Source of the DNA: Molanna angustata
Taxonomy: Eukaryota; Arthropoda; Insecta; Trichoptera; Molannidae
Assembly: GCA_963576475.1 (NCBI GenBank)
Contig: OY754979.1
Span: forward strand, 25,863,034-25,927,033
DNA length: 64,000 bases
Reading direction: 5' to 3'
Shown here: positions 1-11,501 of the stretch, one piece after another
How the letters are laid out: every line of letters begins with the position of its first letter
Position numbering within the stretch: position 1 is the first letter of the stretch
Notes under the pieces: generated by a model
What the model was told of the DNA's origin: nothing
The model's database searches: none
Seen by the model: only the letters and a program-made list of their open reading frames with translations
Translations under genes and position numbers: made by a program

Positions 1-789
1 AGAAGTACGCATTAAATCTGAAGCCATGATTATTCTGGAGTTTGCACTCGGCCTAAATATACATATGATAAAATATATGGAAATGAAATATACTTTTAAT
101 GTAGATATGTTTCAAAATAAGATACACATCAACTCGAAAGTAAAACAATTTTATTTAATTTAAAAATGAAGACAATAGTTGTTGATGACTTTCGTTGATA
201 AACCGTTGAGTTCGGGAAAGCAATTTGATTCTAATAAGGAAACGATACGCGCGGCGCACGTGCGTTCTATTTTTGAAATTGGACAGATGGTGACAGATCG
301 GGCGAGCGCCATTTGTGCCCTTCCCGCCTTTTTATTATTGCCATTATTATTATTATTGTCTATGGGTTTCGGACATTCCAACATGGCGCCCCTAAACCAG
401 TACCTAACTACAGAGGGAAATTTTTATAGGAAAATTCTTTTTAAATTCGACAGATTTCTTGCACATGTGACAACCATCTTTGTCGCTGGAACCAGAGATA
501 AGAAAAATGTGAATATCAATATTTGCATATCGAGTCGTATATTATTTATGTTGGGATATCTACACTACACATAAAAGCAAAAATAATAACAAAAACCATA
601 TTTTTTATTTATTTAGAAAATAAAAATAGGAATTGATGTGTTTCATCTAGAATGTAAATATTTGTACAATGAAAATTTGGTTTTATAACCTTGGGGTCCG
701 CGACTTTCTTGTTCCCAAGGTCATAAAACCGCAAGTATTTTATTCAAAATATTTTTGCAACACTTATGGAATTCCATAATTAACAAAAA
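1..789. other. AT-rich sequence without recognisable genes
   Basis: Short open frames on both strands overlap one another near 179-574 and show no similarity, codon bias or splice context that I can support. A GC-richer patch near 245-320 is unexplained. Confidence 0.5.
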
Positions 790-1170
790 TATATATTTTT
801 ATTGACAATAACATCTCAATAACGACGAAGTTGGGATCTCATAGAAGAACCAGGAACTCAGGCACCTACGGGGCTTACGACCTGTAATCGGCTGGTCTAC
901 GTGATCACTTTATGCGCTTACGCAACGTTCACCAATTATGCCTTTATTGAGTTCCCTTATCAATGTAATTTTTCTATATATTTGAATTATGTATAAACAA
1001 TTCACCTGAATAATACGAAATTATACTATTACCATCTATGAGGTAACGAAGAAACCATTTTTTAACGCCATCTATTAAAAAATTAGTTTATTTGTAAACA
1101 ATGAAAGCAACAGTCCTTATAAATGAGGTGACGGTGTCTCGCACAGATGAACTGCGCCAGAAATATTATT
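790..1170 (+). repeat. Dispersed repeat family A, copy 1
   Basis: Contains GACGAAGTTGGGAT..., GAACCAGGAACTCAGGCACC and CAACGTTCACCAATTATG. The same core recurs near 4300-4770 (+), 9930-10095 (-), 39920-40185 (partial) and 57364-57440 (partial, -). No coding capacity was seen. Probably a non-autonomous element; class unknown. Confidence 0.7.
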
Positions 1171-1182
1171 TGAGATGTTTTA

Positions 1183-2588
1183 TTTATTTATTTATTTAAT
1201 CTTCTTGTACATATAATTAGTACACTGGCGGGCTTATTGCCTAATGGCAATTTCTTCCAACCAACCAGATTAAATGTTCAATATACAAAACAATGTGTAC
1301 TATGGCAATAAGTTATTCACATTACAAAATAAATAAAGATAGCAGAAGAAAAGTAATAAAAAAAGAAAAAAAACACAAAAACAATGAAGATAGCATATAA
1401 GAACAAATCATAGCAATGATAGGAAGACTGAGGGATAAGGAAAGGAAGAGGAGAGGATGATGTAATCATGTGTTGTCAGATAAATATTTTTGCTTTAGCC
1501 TTTTCTTGAAGATGTTTAGTGAGATAGACGACGTAATATTAGGACTTAGGCTATTCCATAGTCTAGCTGAATGTATTTCAAATGAAGAGCTAAAAAAATC
1601 AGAACTATGAATAGGGATAGACAGCAAAGCACGTTCAGCAGATCGAAGTGGACGCCCATGGCTTGAAAGATACGTGAATTTATTTTTGAGATACTGAGGT
1701 AAATTTGGATTAAAAAGGACATTGTATAGTAATGACAAGATATGTATATTACGTCGTTGTGGTATCTTGGGCCAATGAAGAAGATTACGGTAATGTGAAA
1801 TATGATCGAATTTTTTTAGTCCAAAGATAAAACGGATGCAAATATTTTGAAGGCGTTCAAGTTTGTTGAGATGTTCCTCGTTTGCATCCAAGTAGCTAAC
1901 ATCAGCATAGTCAAGCAACGGTTGGAGAAGTGATTGAGCTAAGGTAATTTTACAGTGAAGTGGAAGGAAATTCTTGAGTTTATTAAGTGAGTGTATGGCA
2001 AAGTAAGTGGATTTGCTGACATGTGAGATCTGTTCATGCCAGGATAAGTTATTATCAATGTAGACCCCAAAGTCTTTCACGACCTTGGTATAAGGAATAC
2101 ATTGATTATTGATATACAGAGATGGGAGTTGCAAATTGTTAAGGGAGGACAGCAGACGAGGACTACCAATAACAATCGCTTGACTAAGTTTAGTTTGTCG
2201 ATCGACAATTCTTGATAGAACTCCATTGTACGTTAATATGTTATAAAAAAATATAAAAATACTTGGTTATAGTTCTATTGTTTTTATTAGATTATTGACG
2301 CGTTTCGTGCAAAGCACATCGTCAGAATAATGACGATGTGCTTTGCACGAAACGCGTCAATAATCTAATAAAAACAATAGAACTATAACCAAGTATTTTT
2401 ATATTTTTTTATAACATATTAACGTACAATCGCTTGAGATTTTGAAGGGTTGATAAGGAGACCATGCTCTGATGACCAGGAAGAGATAAAATTAAGATCT
2501 TCTTCCATAGAAAGGGTAGCATTGGCAATATCAAAGGGACTGAAATGAATATATAACTGAAGGTCATCAGCATGTTATTGTCAATAAA
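1183..2588 (-). mobile_element. CR1/Jockey-like LINE fragment, RT C-terminus and 3' end
   Basis: Minus-strand frame 2134-1466 encodes an RT C-terminal region: FGVYIDNNLSWHEQI, LDYADVSYLD, LERLQNICIRF, RLWNSLSPNI. Upstream, 2588-2430 encodes ADDLQLYIHFS...SWSSEHGLLINPSKSQAIV, the end of the RT palm domain, and the frame resumes QAIVIGSPRLLSSL after the palindromic insertion at 2226-2429. The 3' end has the ...GGCAATAAGCCCGCC tail and a TAAA-type microsatellite (1183-1200 on plus). Dead: the 5' part is missing and the catalytic Tyr codon is lost at the 2588 breakpoint. Confidence 0.85.
2226..2429. repeat. Perfect palindrome, 99-bp arms with 6-bp loop
   Basis: Arms 2226-2324 and 2331-2429 are exact reverse complements around the loop GAATAA. 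It interrupts the LINE reading frame right after codons for SQAIV and so was inserted later. On the minus strand its centre reads CTGACGA, hairpin GTGC-TTT-GCAC, GAAAC, resembling a hammerhead-ribozyme core. Confidence 0.92.
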
Positions 2589-2589
2589 A

Positions 2590-2685
2590 AAATCATTTGA
2601 CTCCCGACAGGGAAAAAAATCCAATGTTTGCGTATATGCAATTAAAAAATATATTCGATTTAAAAATATATACTGAGGTGGGTTT
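2590..2685 (+). repeat. Fragment shared with 57430-57530
   Basis: Both hold ...GTCAATAAAAA, TTGACTCCC and CCAATGTTTGCGTATATG followed by an A-rich stretch. It marks the breakpoint at which the LINE RT domain is lost. Confidence 0.6.
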
Positions 2686-2929
2686 ATTGCATTATGTATA
2701 TTTTATTCTTTTTATAAGTCCTAGACCTCACTCTTGAAGGTCGCGATCACTATGCAGTACACCATTTCTCAACTCTTTCCTTTGCAGCCAGATGGGCAGT
2801 CTCCTGGAGTGTTTTTTTTGCGTTGGAAAAGACAAGAAAAAATAACTCAATGTATGGAATTAACAGTTGTCACATATTTTCTAATCTTTTCCATTGCTAA
2901 ATTGACAATTTGACTAGGCACCCTAGTCG

Positions 2930-3140
2930 GTCCCTCTTATTGGTGTCCTCCCTCTGGCTCTTCTTCCAGGGGTATAAGTAGGTGTTGGTATTTTATTGTG
3001 AATGCAAAATCCATAGAGGTCGCCCTAGAGACAGTTATATGGACCAGGTGATCAATGATGTGCGATGTTGCAGCTAACAGATGAAGAGGCTGGCGGACAA
3101 CAGAGATTTGCGAAGAGACGGAGCACATGGTTGACAGAAA
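2930..3140 (+). mobile_element. LINE 3' ORF fragment (degenerate)
   Basis: Plus strand reads HRGRPRDSYMDQVINDV then a stop and MKRLADNR. The same module lies at 26739-26920. This R-G-R-P-R-x-x-Y-x-D tail is typical of the C-terminus of RTE-like LINE proteins. Stops and frameshifts make it nonfunctional. Confidence 0.65.
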
Positions 3141-3630
3141 AAGAATAAGATAGTATATTAAATAATAGCAAAGCATTTTCCTCTTATCTTTCCAAGTACT
3201 TTGATTTAAGCAGCTGCTTATTTTAGTGTTTTTTCATGTATTAGTAAATTAATTATGTATTTTTTTGTAAATTTTAGTAATTGATATTCATTATCCTATT
3301 GAAATAGTATGCATGGAGTTTTCACATAAATAATAAATATCAATGAAATCACTCAAATCACAAAAAAACAATTACTTAATTGGTACGCTGTATTCAAATT
3401 CATACAGAAAAATAAATAGATGGCAGCAGACTATTATTGACACACAAATCTTGAGTCTTGAGTAAATTATTAATCATATTGTCATTTTTTGTATACATAT
3501 TTTCTTCTAAGAGATTTCATTTTCATGGCATTTATTTTCACGCTTTTTATGCCACGTTCATTTCTCGCCATACGTAAGTAAAAATAATACCGAGTCAAGG
3601 GACCCGGGTTCGATTCCTAGTGGAGACACA

Positions 3631-4144
3631 GGGGGCAAGTCTGGTCCAACCGGCGAAATCAAAACCCTCACCATTACACATATCATGGATACAATTATTA
3701 TATCGAGTTCTGTAATATCGTAAGTAAGATGAAAATAAATGCCCTAAGGTGGTTCGGCCACATAGAAAGAATGAGTGATGACCGTCTGACAAAAAAAGTA
3801 TACAAGGCTGATAAATGAGGAATGAAAAGTAGAGGTCGGCCAAGAAAGAGTTGGCACGATCACATAAATGGGATTTTGAAAGATGGAGATGTTAGAAGTA
3901 AGAATAATAGAAGAGCGTGTATGAGACGATGTATGGACGTGAATGAAGCGAGGAATGTATGTCAAGAGAGAGGAGTCTGGCGTTCGGTTCTCTCTGCCTA
4001 CCCCAAATAGGGAAATGGCGTGATGGTATGGTATGGTATGGTATGTAATATCTTTAGATGTCATAGAACTCCATTTGATAATTATATCCATGATATGGGT
4101 AATCACGAGGGTTTTGATTTCGCCGGTTGGACCAGACTTGTCCC
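3631..4144. mobile_element. TIR element (GGGGGCAAGTCTGG family) with nested RTE fragment
   Basis: About 65-bp inverted ends, GGGGGCAAGTCTGGTCCAAC at the left and its complement ending at 4144. A second copy is at 33909-34280. The interior 3728-4045 (+) is a fragment of an RTE-like LINE: NALRWFGHIERMSDDRL, then GRPRKSWHDHINGILKDGD and CMRRCMDVNEARNVC, ending in the YPK/GGGAAATGGCGTGATGG 3' terminus. A premature stop breaks the fragment. Confidence 0.75.
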
Positions 4145-4149
4145 AAAGT

Positions 4150-4260
4150 TTATAATTATGTTTTCAGTCTGGATCTGTGAGACGATTAATGTCATAAGTC
4201 TCCAGAATGTGTTGATTGTTGTGTTGAGTGTGGATTGGGTAAGCGTTAAATTAAAAAAAA
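4150..4260 (+). repeat. SINE-body fragment adjoining the TIR element
   Basis: TTTTCAGTCTGGATCTGTGA and GTCTCCAGA match in inverse orientation the sequence at 34065-34125, which is the body of a tRNA-derived SINE. Confidence 0.5.
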
Positions 4261-4299
4261 TATATTAAATTAAATGCAATAAGTATAAAATTGTATGAC

Positions 4300-4770
4300 A
4301 ATTTTTTAACATCTCTATAGAGACGAAGTTGGAATATTATAGGAGAACCAGGAACTCAAGGCACCTAATGGGTTTACCTGTCATCGGCTGGTTTACGCGA
4401 TCACTTTATGTGCTTGCCCAACGTTCACCAATTATGTCTCGTTATTGAGTTCCCTATCGATCCAATTTCTATATAATATGTTGATCATGAAAATCTTTTC
4501 ATTTGAAAATAAGCTGAAACACCATCGCCACCTATGAAAAGATGAAAAAACTTTTTTGTAACGCCATCTATTGAGAAATTTGTTTTCTCAATAGATGGCG
4601 TTGGGGAAAACACCGACAACCGCTCGATGCGATGGGGAAAACACCGACAACCGCTCTGCGTATGGGGACTGTAATCGGCCCCCTTTACAGAAATGAGCGA
4701 CAAAAAAAAAGTGTAGCTTATGGTGCCATCTAGATTAGCAATAACAGAACAATCGACGAATATGAATACT
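4300..4770 (+). repeat. Dispersed repeat family A, copy 2, with small palindrome
   Basis: Core as in 790-1170. Contains an exact 19-bp-armed palindrome at 4560-4602 around AACGCCATCTATTGAGAAA, and a nearby direct duplication of GGGGAAAACACCGACAACCG (4604-4660). Confidence 0.7.
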
Positions 4771-5062
4771 TTAATATTCATATTAGTGGACTGCCATTGA
4801 CTTAGATCTCTGGAAATGAATAGTAATATAATATGAAGGCAGGAAAAGATGTGTATTTAAGAAATACAGCAGATCTAAAATGAGATATTCTGGTATAAAG
4901 TGGAGTACCACTAGCAATATGGCCGCACGTGTGAATATGATGTATTATCTATTTCCGTACATACAAAACACATGGTTGGATATGATCAATGGAATTTATT
5001 ACTTTATCAAGAAGGTTGAATATAATTCAATATACCTACTTACATATGTATACCACCATCAT

Positions 5063-6232
5063 CCGTGTAGCAGATTATTGTGCATTTTTTTTTATATTTG
5101 TATATATATTTTATTTAATATTTTATTACAATAATTCTATAAATATAATGCCACTCAATTGTGAAGTCTTATTAAGCTTTGAGTAGAGAAAAGTTGTGTA
5201 AGTATAATTCCGCGTAGCAGATTATAACAGATTATTGTGCATTTTTTTATATTTGTATATATATTTTTTATTTAATATTTTATTACAATAATTCTATAAA
5301 TATAATGCCACTCAATTGTGAAGTCTTATTAAGCTTTGAATAGAGAAAAGTTGTGTAAGTATAATTCCGCGTAGCCGATTATAACAGATTATTGTGCATT
5401 TTTTTATATTTGTATATATTTTTTATTTAATATATTATAACAATAATTCTATAAATATAATGCCACTCAATTGTGAAGTCTTATTAAGCTTTGAGTAGAG
5501 AAAAGTTGTGTAAGTATAATTCCGCGTAGCAGATTATAACAGATTATTGTGCATTTTTTTATATTTGTATATATATTTTTTATTTAATATTTTATTACAA
5601 TAATTCTATAAATATAATGCCACTCAATTGTGAAGTCTTATTAAGCTTTGAGTAGAGAAAAGTTGTGTAAGTATAATTCCGCGTAGCAGATTATAACAGA
5701 TTATTGTGCATTTTTTTTTATATTTGTATATATATTTTATTTAATATTTTATTACAATAATTCTATAAATATAATGCCACTCAATTGTGAAGTCTTATTA
5801 AGCTTTGAGTAGAGAAAAGTTGTGTAAGTATAATTCCGCGTAGCAGATTATAACAGATTATTGTGCATTTTTTTTTATATTTGTATATATATTTTATTTA
5901 ATATTTTATTACAATAATTCTATAAATATAATGCCACTCAATTGTGAAGTCTTATTAAGCTTTGAGTAGAGAAAAGTTGTGTAAGTATAATTCCACGTAG
6001 CAGATTATAACAGATTATTGTGCATTTTTTTATATTTGTATATATTTTTTATTTAATATTTTATAACAATAATTCTATAAATATAATGCCAATCAATTGT
6101 GAAATCTTATTAAGCTTTGAGTAGAGAAAAGTTGTGTAAGTATAATTCCGCGTAGCAGATTATAACAGATTATTGTGCATTTTTTTATATTTGTATATAT
6201 TTTTTATTTAATATTTTCTTACAATAATTCTA
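5063..6232 (+). repeat. AT-rich satellite, about 8 copies of a ~156-bp unit
   Basis: Units start at the GTAGCAGATTATAACAGATT landmark near 5065, 5211, 5368, 5522, 5681, 5837, 5993 and 6147. Each holds ATGCCACTCAATTGTGAAGT and AAGCTTTGAGTAGAG. Copies differ mainly in T-run length and a few substitutions. The length is close to one nucleosome. Confidence 0.92.
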
Positions 6233-6350
6233 TTAGTCTTATGATTAATAACACTAATTCACCACAATATCTCGAGAAATATGTTAATTTCTATTCGAAC
6301 CACGGTGTGCTTCTTCGATCTGCTGATCGTACTACACTAGCTATATATTA

Positions 6351-6455
6351 GACGATGAAACACCTCCATTGAAGTACAACCAGCAAGACGATGAAACACC
6401 TCCATTGAAGTACAACCAGCAAGACGATGAAACACCTCCATTGAAGTACAACCAA
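6351..6455 (+). repeat. 36-bp tandem repeat, three copies
   Basis: Unit GACGATGAAACACCTCCATT..., starting at 6351, 6387 and 6423; the last copy is slightly truncated. Confidence 0.93.
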
Positions 6456-6641
6456 CCAACCAACATAAAAAAACGACTGACAAAAAATATTTAAATTTTA
6501 AAAAACGTTTCAATTTTTTTAACAGTATTTACTTCTAGATTATAGGTAATATATAAAAATAATACATCTCTCTCACACAACACAACCTCTATTTCCCTCA
6601 TTTCTGTGTTGCTGTGATTTTCAATTATGTTACATGTCTAT

Positions 6642-7248
6642 GGCCCGGTATTACAGTCTGAGTTTAAGAGCTAAACTCAAGCTTTACAAAAATATAGCGT
6701 ATTACAGTGTCCGTTTAGGCCTAATCTTCCCTCAAATACGTCACAAAAACGACAAATATATAACTCAACGTTTCTGGCGGATTAAGTACTTAACGGTGAG
6801 TCAACTGTCATTTGCTAGGCAACGCGTGTAGTTTCAGTTTCTATCACTAGAGACGTTAGGCAACGAGTGTAGTTTCAGTTTCTATCACTAGAGGCGTTAG
6901 TTGTATCGACGGTGGCGCCACACAACAAAATAAACTGACAGCCATATTGAAACGAACATGGGCATTTAAAAGCATTATTTTGGTGAAAAAAATTAAATTT
7001 ACCATGTTGGTTAGTAAAACAATAGTATTTCAAGTGGTAGCGTCCCGTTTTGAAGTTCGTATTATTTGAGGTTATTTAAAATTTGACAGATAATAACCAC
7101 AGAAAAAGTAAAATATGTCTATAATTGAAGATTTAGTAACTGACATGTCATATTGCACTGTAATACGGAAATGGATTTAATCTCCCCTTAACATTAATCT
7201 TAAGTTTAACAAACTCAATGAGTTGAGGGCCGACTGTAATACCGGGCC
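6642..7248. mobile_element. DNA transposon/MITE, 607 bp, GGCCCGGTATTACAGTC TIRs
   Basis: Exact 17-bp inverted ends, 6642-6658 and 7232-7248, with a TAT duplication at 6639-6641 and 7249-7251. A related truncated copy lies at 10787-11010 (-). The apparent ORF inside is part of the TIR-proximal sequence and not a transposase. The short target duplication suggests PIF/Harbinger or a related group (inference). Confidence 0.82.
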
Positions 7249-7369
7249 TATGTATGTTCTTCTTCTGGGTCACAATCCTAGGATTAGTCTGCACCAAACA
7301 CTCGATACTTTCCACTTAAATCTATCGTCCGCCAGTCTCTACATCTCTTTGTAACGTGTCTAGCTATCT

Positions 7370-7810
7370 GTTTGTTTTTTGTTATTAATTTAATGTACAT
7401 ACCACTAAAATATGTACCTATGGCCTCACGTTGCTTTGGTTTGTTGGAAGAAATTGTCTTATGGCAGTAAAGCCCACATTGTAAACATAATTATTTTTTT
7501 ATGTTTGCATTCGTTATTGATTTTTTTTTAATTTTTGAATTTACCTAATGTTTTTTTATTTTTGAATTTACTGTTTTTTTTTTGATCCTTATGTATATCT
7601 TTTTTTATGTTTTCTTACATCTATTTTTTATTATTTTTTATTTTTTGTCTTATTGTTTAAGTTTAAGTTTTTTCTTTTTTGTTTGCCAAGTGTATACCTA
7701 ATAGCTTTTTTTATTCTATCTATTGTTATCATCAATATGTGTTTTTATCTATGTATGTAAAAGGCATTTTATGCCATTTATAAATAAATAAATAAATAAA
7801 TAAATAATAA
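7370..7810 (+). mobile_element. LINE 3' UTR with AATA tail
   Basis: GGCCTCACGTTGCTTTGGTT, then TTGTTGGAAGAAATTG, a T-rich stretch and an AAATAAATAAATA tail at about 7785-7808. The same tail sequence is at 38020-38245. Confidence 0.65.
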
Positions 7811-8362
7811 TGTACATATTGTGGCCCTGGCGAAAAGAAAGTTGGTAATATTAGCTCTGGACGACACTGCCCGGCTTGTTTAAGTGGACTGTATATTTTG
7901 AAGGAATTGCATGGTCATAGGACAAGAGAAATTTATCACGTGCCCTTATTCCCATTCACGTGTAATATTTTGCGATAAATTCCGCTAATCTTTACGTATC
8001 ACGGAATGTAAAGTGAAAGTTACGTATCAGGAGCTGTCATTCATAACTATAATCTGTGTAACGAACTAATGTGTGTACCTACACGTCGCTTTATGTCTTT
8101 ACACAGAACTTAACACCTCCTCGATATGTCGCATTAAATTTTGCGAAAAATTCACCTATCAAACGTCATACGTATTTCGCTCCAATCAGAAAACCGCGTT
8201 ACGAACGGCGAACGAAGGTTTTCTCGTCATAATGCGCGGGCTAATGGCCGCGGAAAACAGAAAAACGATCTGTTATTAAGAAACGCATATAGCGTATAAA
8301 CTTGTGTGTATTACCGTGATAGAAAAACCGGAATAGGCCTGCAGGAACTGAGATCGACTTAC

Positions 8363-8506
8363 CCAGGTTCTTGGCGATGTACTGATTGTTGCCTTCCGCT
8401 TTTCTCGACCAGAACTTCATAATCATCTTGAAAAGGTACACAACACTTAGTGGGAACGTAAACTTTTCTTGATAATATGAAAGATGATTTTGTAATGTGT
8501 CTGACA
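8363..8506 (-). CDS. Candidate internal exon of an unidentified gene
   Basis: 144 nt between a TTTTTCACAAG acceptor and a GTAAGT donor. Encodes 47 residues, SDTLQNHLSYYQEKF ... SVVYLFKMIMKFWSRK ... NQYIAKNL, with ordinary codon use (AAG, TTC, GCC, AAC, CTG), unlike surrounding AT-rich sequence. Contains one hydrophobic run. I do not recognise the family. Other acceptors (ACTAAG near 8450, TTTTCAAG near 8430) would shorten it. It may be a middle exon of a gene whose other exons are outside the window or in unseen intervals. Confidence 0.4.
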
Positions 8507-8509
8507 CTT

Positions 8510-9925
8510 GTGAAAAATTGCAACCAACTAAAATAAATGAATGTTCCTTTTTTGAATGCGTTCCGAATTATTTGAATTATTAAAATGAAGATTCCGAATG
8601 GAAGGTAGGTACTTTCTTCCCTGGGCGGCGTCTGGTCTCAGTGTGGTGATAATAAGCCAAGGATGTAATATGGATAGGCTGAATCTTAAAGGCCCGAACA
8701 GTACATGAAGTAAATAAATAAATAAATTAGAGCAACATTCTTCAGTTTATTTACCTGACTGACAGTCGTACCATCATTACGACGAAATGCAATTTTAATT
8801 GAAACGTACAATATGTATGCGTGTTTAGGATTAATGTTGATAGTAGTCAATATATAGGTACATAGGTATGCATTAACAGGTGTTGTATTACCCAAATGAA
8901 ACTATACACCTGCATAAAATTCTCTATCAAATTATGTTATGAGTGATATATCTTCACCCGAAAACGTTTTAGAAATTAACAATGATTATACAGATACGAT
9001 CAAATTCATTGATGTCTTTTTTTCTATTTTTTTTTTATTTTTATTAAATTTACAATACATATACAAAATATAAAACAATCAAACTATGTAGAAAAAGATG
9101 CACAGGAAGAAAAAACAAGTTTCCCTTTACCATAACTCGTGTGTAAAAGAGACAATTAAATACAAATGACACAAAATATTATATAGGTATCTATATATAA
9201 TTATTATGTATACAAAAAGAAGTTAATATAATATATATTAGTCAAATTTATTAAGCATAATTTATTTTTTATTTTTCTTTTGAATTCGTTATATTCAATT
9301 GCCTTTATTTGTTTATTATTTTTATAACAAAATCCAATCGAGTTCAAAAACATTTTAAAATTGTGTTGGTTAAAAAATTCACTGGAGAATATTTTTAATA
9401 CTTTTTTTTTCTTGAATCACATCACTGTTTAACATGTTTGAGAAATTCGATTTCAAATTGGGGGCTTTGGGTCTTTATGTCCCCTTAACAATTTTTAATA
9501 CACATTGTGTAGTCTTCCATAGATTATCTAAAATATCAATTAAAGGCAGATACCCAATATGATATGCCATATAAACTCGGCGTAATGAATTTGTGTACAC
9601 CACACTACTAAACCATACCACAATAGTAATATTGAATATGTAGGTAGGTGTCCATTTTATCTTTGTGAGAATGCATTGAGTATATTTTAGTGAACACATG
9701 TGGTGTTCAGCTGTTGGAATACAACTGTACAGAATATGTACATATGTTCCTATATATTAGTACAGCACACATCCCACATATATCAGCGAATCGAATCAAT
9801 AATGCAAACACACGACTCGCACATATCCACTTGTGTTAGTTCTCTTCCTAACCCAAACAGAGCTGATGGACCTGTGATGAGACAGCTCAAGTGAAAGGAT
9901 TTTGACGATTAACAACTTTCAATAA
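8510..9925. other. AT-rich non-genic interval
   Basis: Contains T- and A-rich runs (9010-9070, 9180-9440) and short frames without support. No RNA gene or repeat boundary could be fixed. Confidence 0.45.
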
Positions 9926-9929
9926 TTTG

Positions 9930-10095
9930 ATTGATAAGAAACTCAATAAACAGGCATAATTGGTGAACGTTGCGCACGCTCATAAGGTGACCACGTAAAC
10001 CAGCCTATGACAGATCGTGAACCCTGTAGGTGCTTTGATTTCCCGATTCTCCTATGATATTCCAACTTCGCATCTATTGGATTTTTTAAAAAAAT
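9930..10095 (-). repeat. Dispersed repeat family A, copy 3
   Basis: Inverse of the 790-1170 core, with GGTGAACGTTGCGCACGC, GATTCTCCTATGATATTCC and AACTTCGCATCTATTG. Confidence 0.7.
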
Positions 10096-10182
10096 TTCAT
10101 AGCAATAGCATATGTTTACAATCTTTTACAAAATAACTATTTGACAAAAGAAAAGAAAACACGGCTACAATATAAAGACTAA

Positions 10183-10637
10183 AGTCTACTTTACACGGAC
10201 GCTGTTTTCAACGGGTTTCAGGTTTTCGGCAGGGTTTTCAACGCGATGGGAAAAAAATTGAACGTGTTCTATTTTCAACGTGATTTCCATACTTTTTGGT
10301 AAAACAGAAATCTGTAAAATTATTCGCTGTCGTCGTTACCGACGAGTCATCATGGCTGCCGTTTGCGTTGACTTTTACGTGTGACATTCGCTCGCGATAT
10401 ATTTTGTTTATTTGGAAAGTGTCGAATCTTTCAATATACTTTTATATTATATTAAACATTTATTATATAATAATTTTTCGATGTACCTACATTTATTTAT
10501 ACTTACATTTGCACATACAATCGCGTAAACTGTGTAAAGTACTGTAAAGCGATGCTTGGAGTAACCTCTGATTTGAATGCTGTTTTAAGCGTTGGAAACC
10601 GGGCCGCGTTGAAAATAGTGTCCGTGTAAAGTGCACT
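10183..10637. mobile_element. Harbinger-like MITE, 455 bp, TAA target duplication
   Basis: Left end AGTCTACTTTACACGGACGC and right-end complement AGTGCACTTTACACGGACAC, continuing as TTTTCAACG. Flanking TAA at 10180-10182 and 10638-10640. No transposase. A 3-bp TWA-type target duplication fits PIF/Harbinger. Confidence 0.75.
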
Positions 10638-10786
10638 TAAGATTACAACAATAAGAGAAGAAATTAGGGTATTGAAGAACTCGGAAGAAATAGCGTTAAA
10701 GAAGTATTTGATAATAATTTTTATTGTTACAAAAAAAATCATGATTGTAATTATTATTATGCATAGTTATTTGTAGTCAAATGAAA

Positions 10787-11010
10787 TTAAACATTAAAGC
10801 GTACGACGATTAGTGCGCCACCTGGCGATAAAAGACTAGAAGCAATACTTAACTCAAGATTAAGACACGCGATCCGCCAGAAACGCTGAGTTAAATATTT
10901 GTCGTTTAGTGACGTATTTAAGGGAAGATTAGGTACTGTAAGACGCAAAACTTCAAACTTGTTAAACTTGAGTTGAACTCTCAAGGGCCCACTTAAATAA
11001 CGTGCCATAG
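10787..11010 (-). mobile_element. Partial copy of the 6642-7248 TIR element
   Basis: Shares AATCTTCCC, AAATACGTCAC, ACGACAAATAT and CTCAACGTTTCTGGCGGAT (with small changes) in inverse orientation. Only one end is present. Confidence 0.65.
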
Positions 11011-11501
11011 AAATTGGACTCTTTTAAAAATCAGCAATTTACCAATGTTAGTACAAAGGTGTACAAATTAAGTGAAAATTGAAATTTAATTGCTAAATTT
11101 CTTTTTCTTTTCTAATATCTTTTCAGATCACCCCGACGTCGAATGTTACTAGAGAGTATATCTCCCTATAATTACCAAAAACAAAATTAATTCCCATTCA
11201 CAAGTGGGAGGATTTCTCTCCCAAAACTCGAAGTGTTATTTAAAATGACTCATTAATTGGTATAAGGCAAAGTACACATATTAACTCCGTAATTATTAGC
11301 AGTTATTTAATAACGTATCAAAAAATTTCAATATTTTTTAATGGAGCAGCAGAAGAATTTTTTCGCATCCTTGGGAATTACCTTTGTCATAAACTATCTA
11401 CAATTTCTTCCAATCATTTAAATGACGCGATCTGGTGATAAACAAAGGAATATACAAGAGAAATGCTAACTACATAATGTATTGTACATTAGTGTAGCAT
11501 G

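Noticed and set aside
179..574. 131-residue plus ORF with a hydrophobic stretch
   Set aside because: No splice sites, similarity or codon bias; the Leu-rich run comes from a TTATTATTG microsatellite.
5063..6232. CRISPR-like array
   Set aside because: Repeat units are contiguous and about 156 bp long without unique spacers, and the DNA is eukaryotic.
6634..6831. 65-residue ORF MSMARYYSLSLRAKL, similar to the one at 11008-10787
   Set aside because: The similarity comes from shared terminal sequence of a DNA transposon family; there is no purifying pattern and the copies are on TIR sequence.
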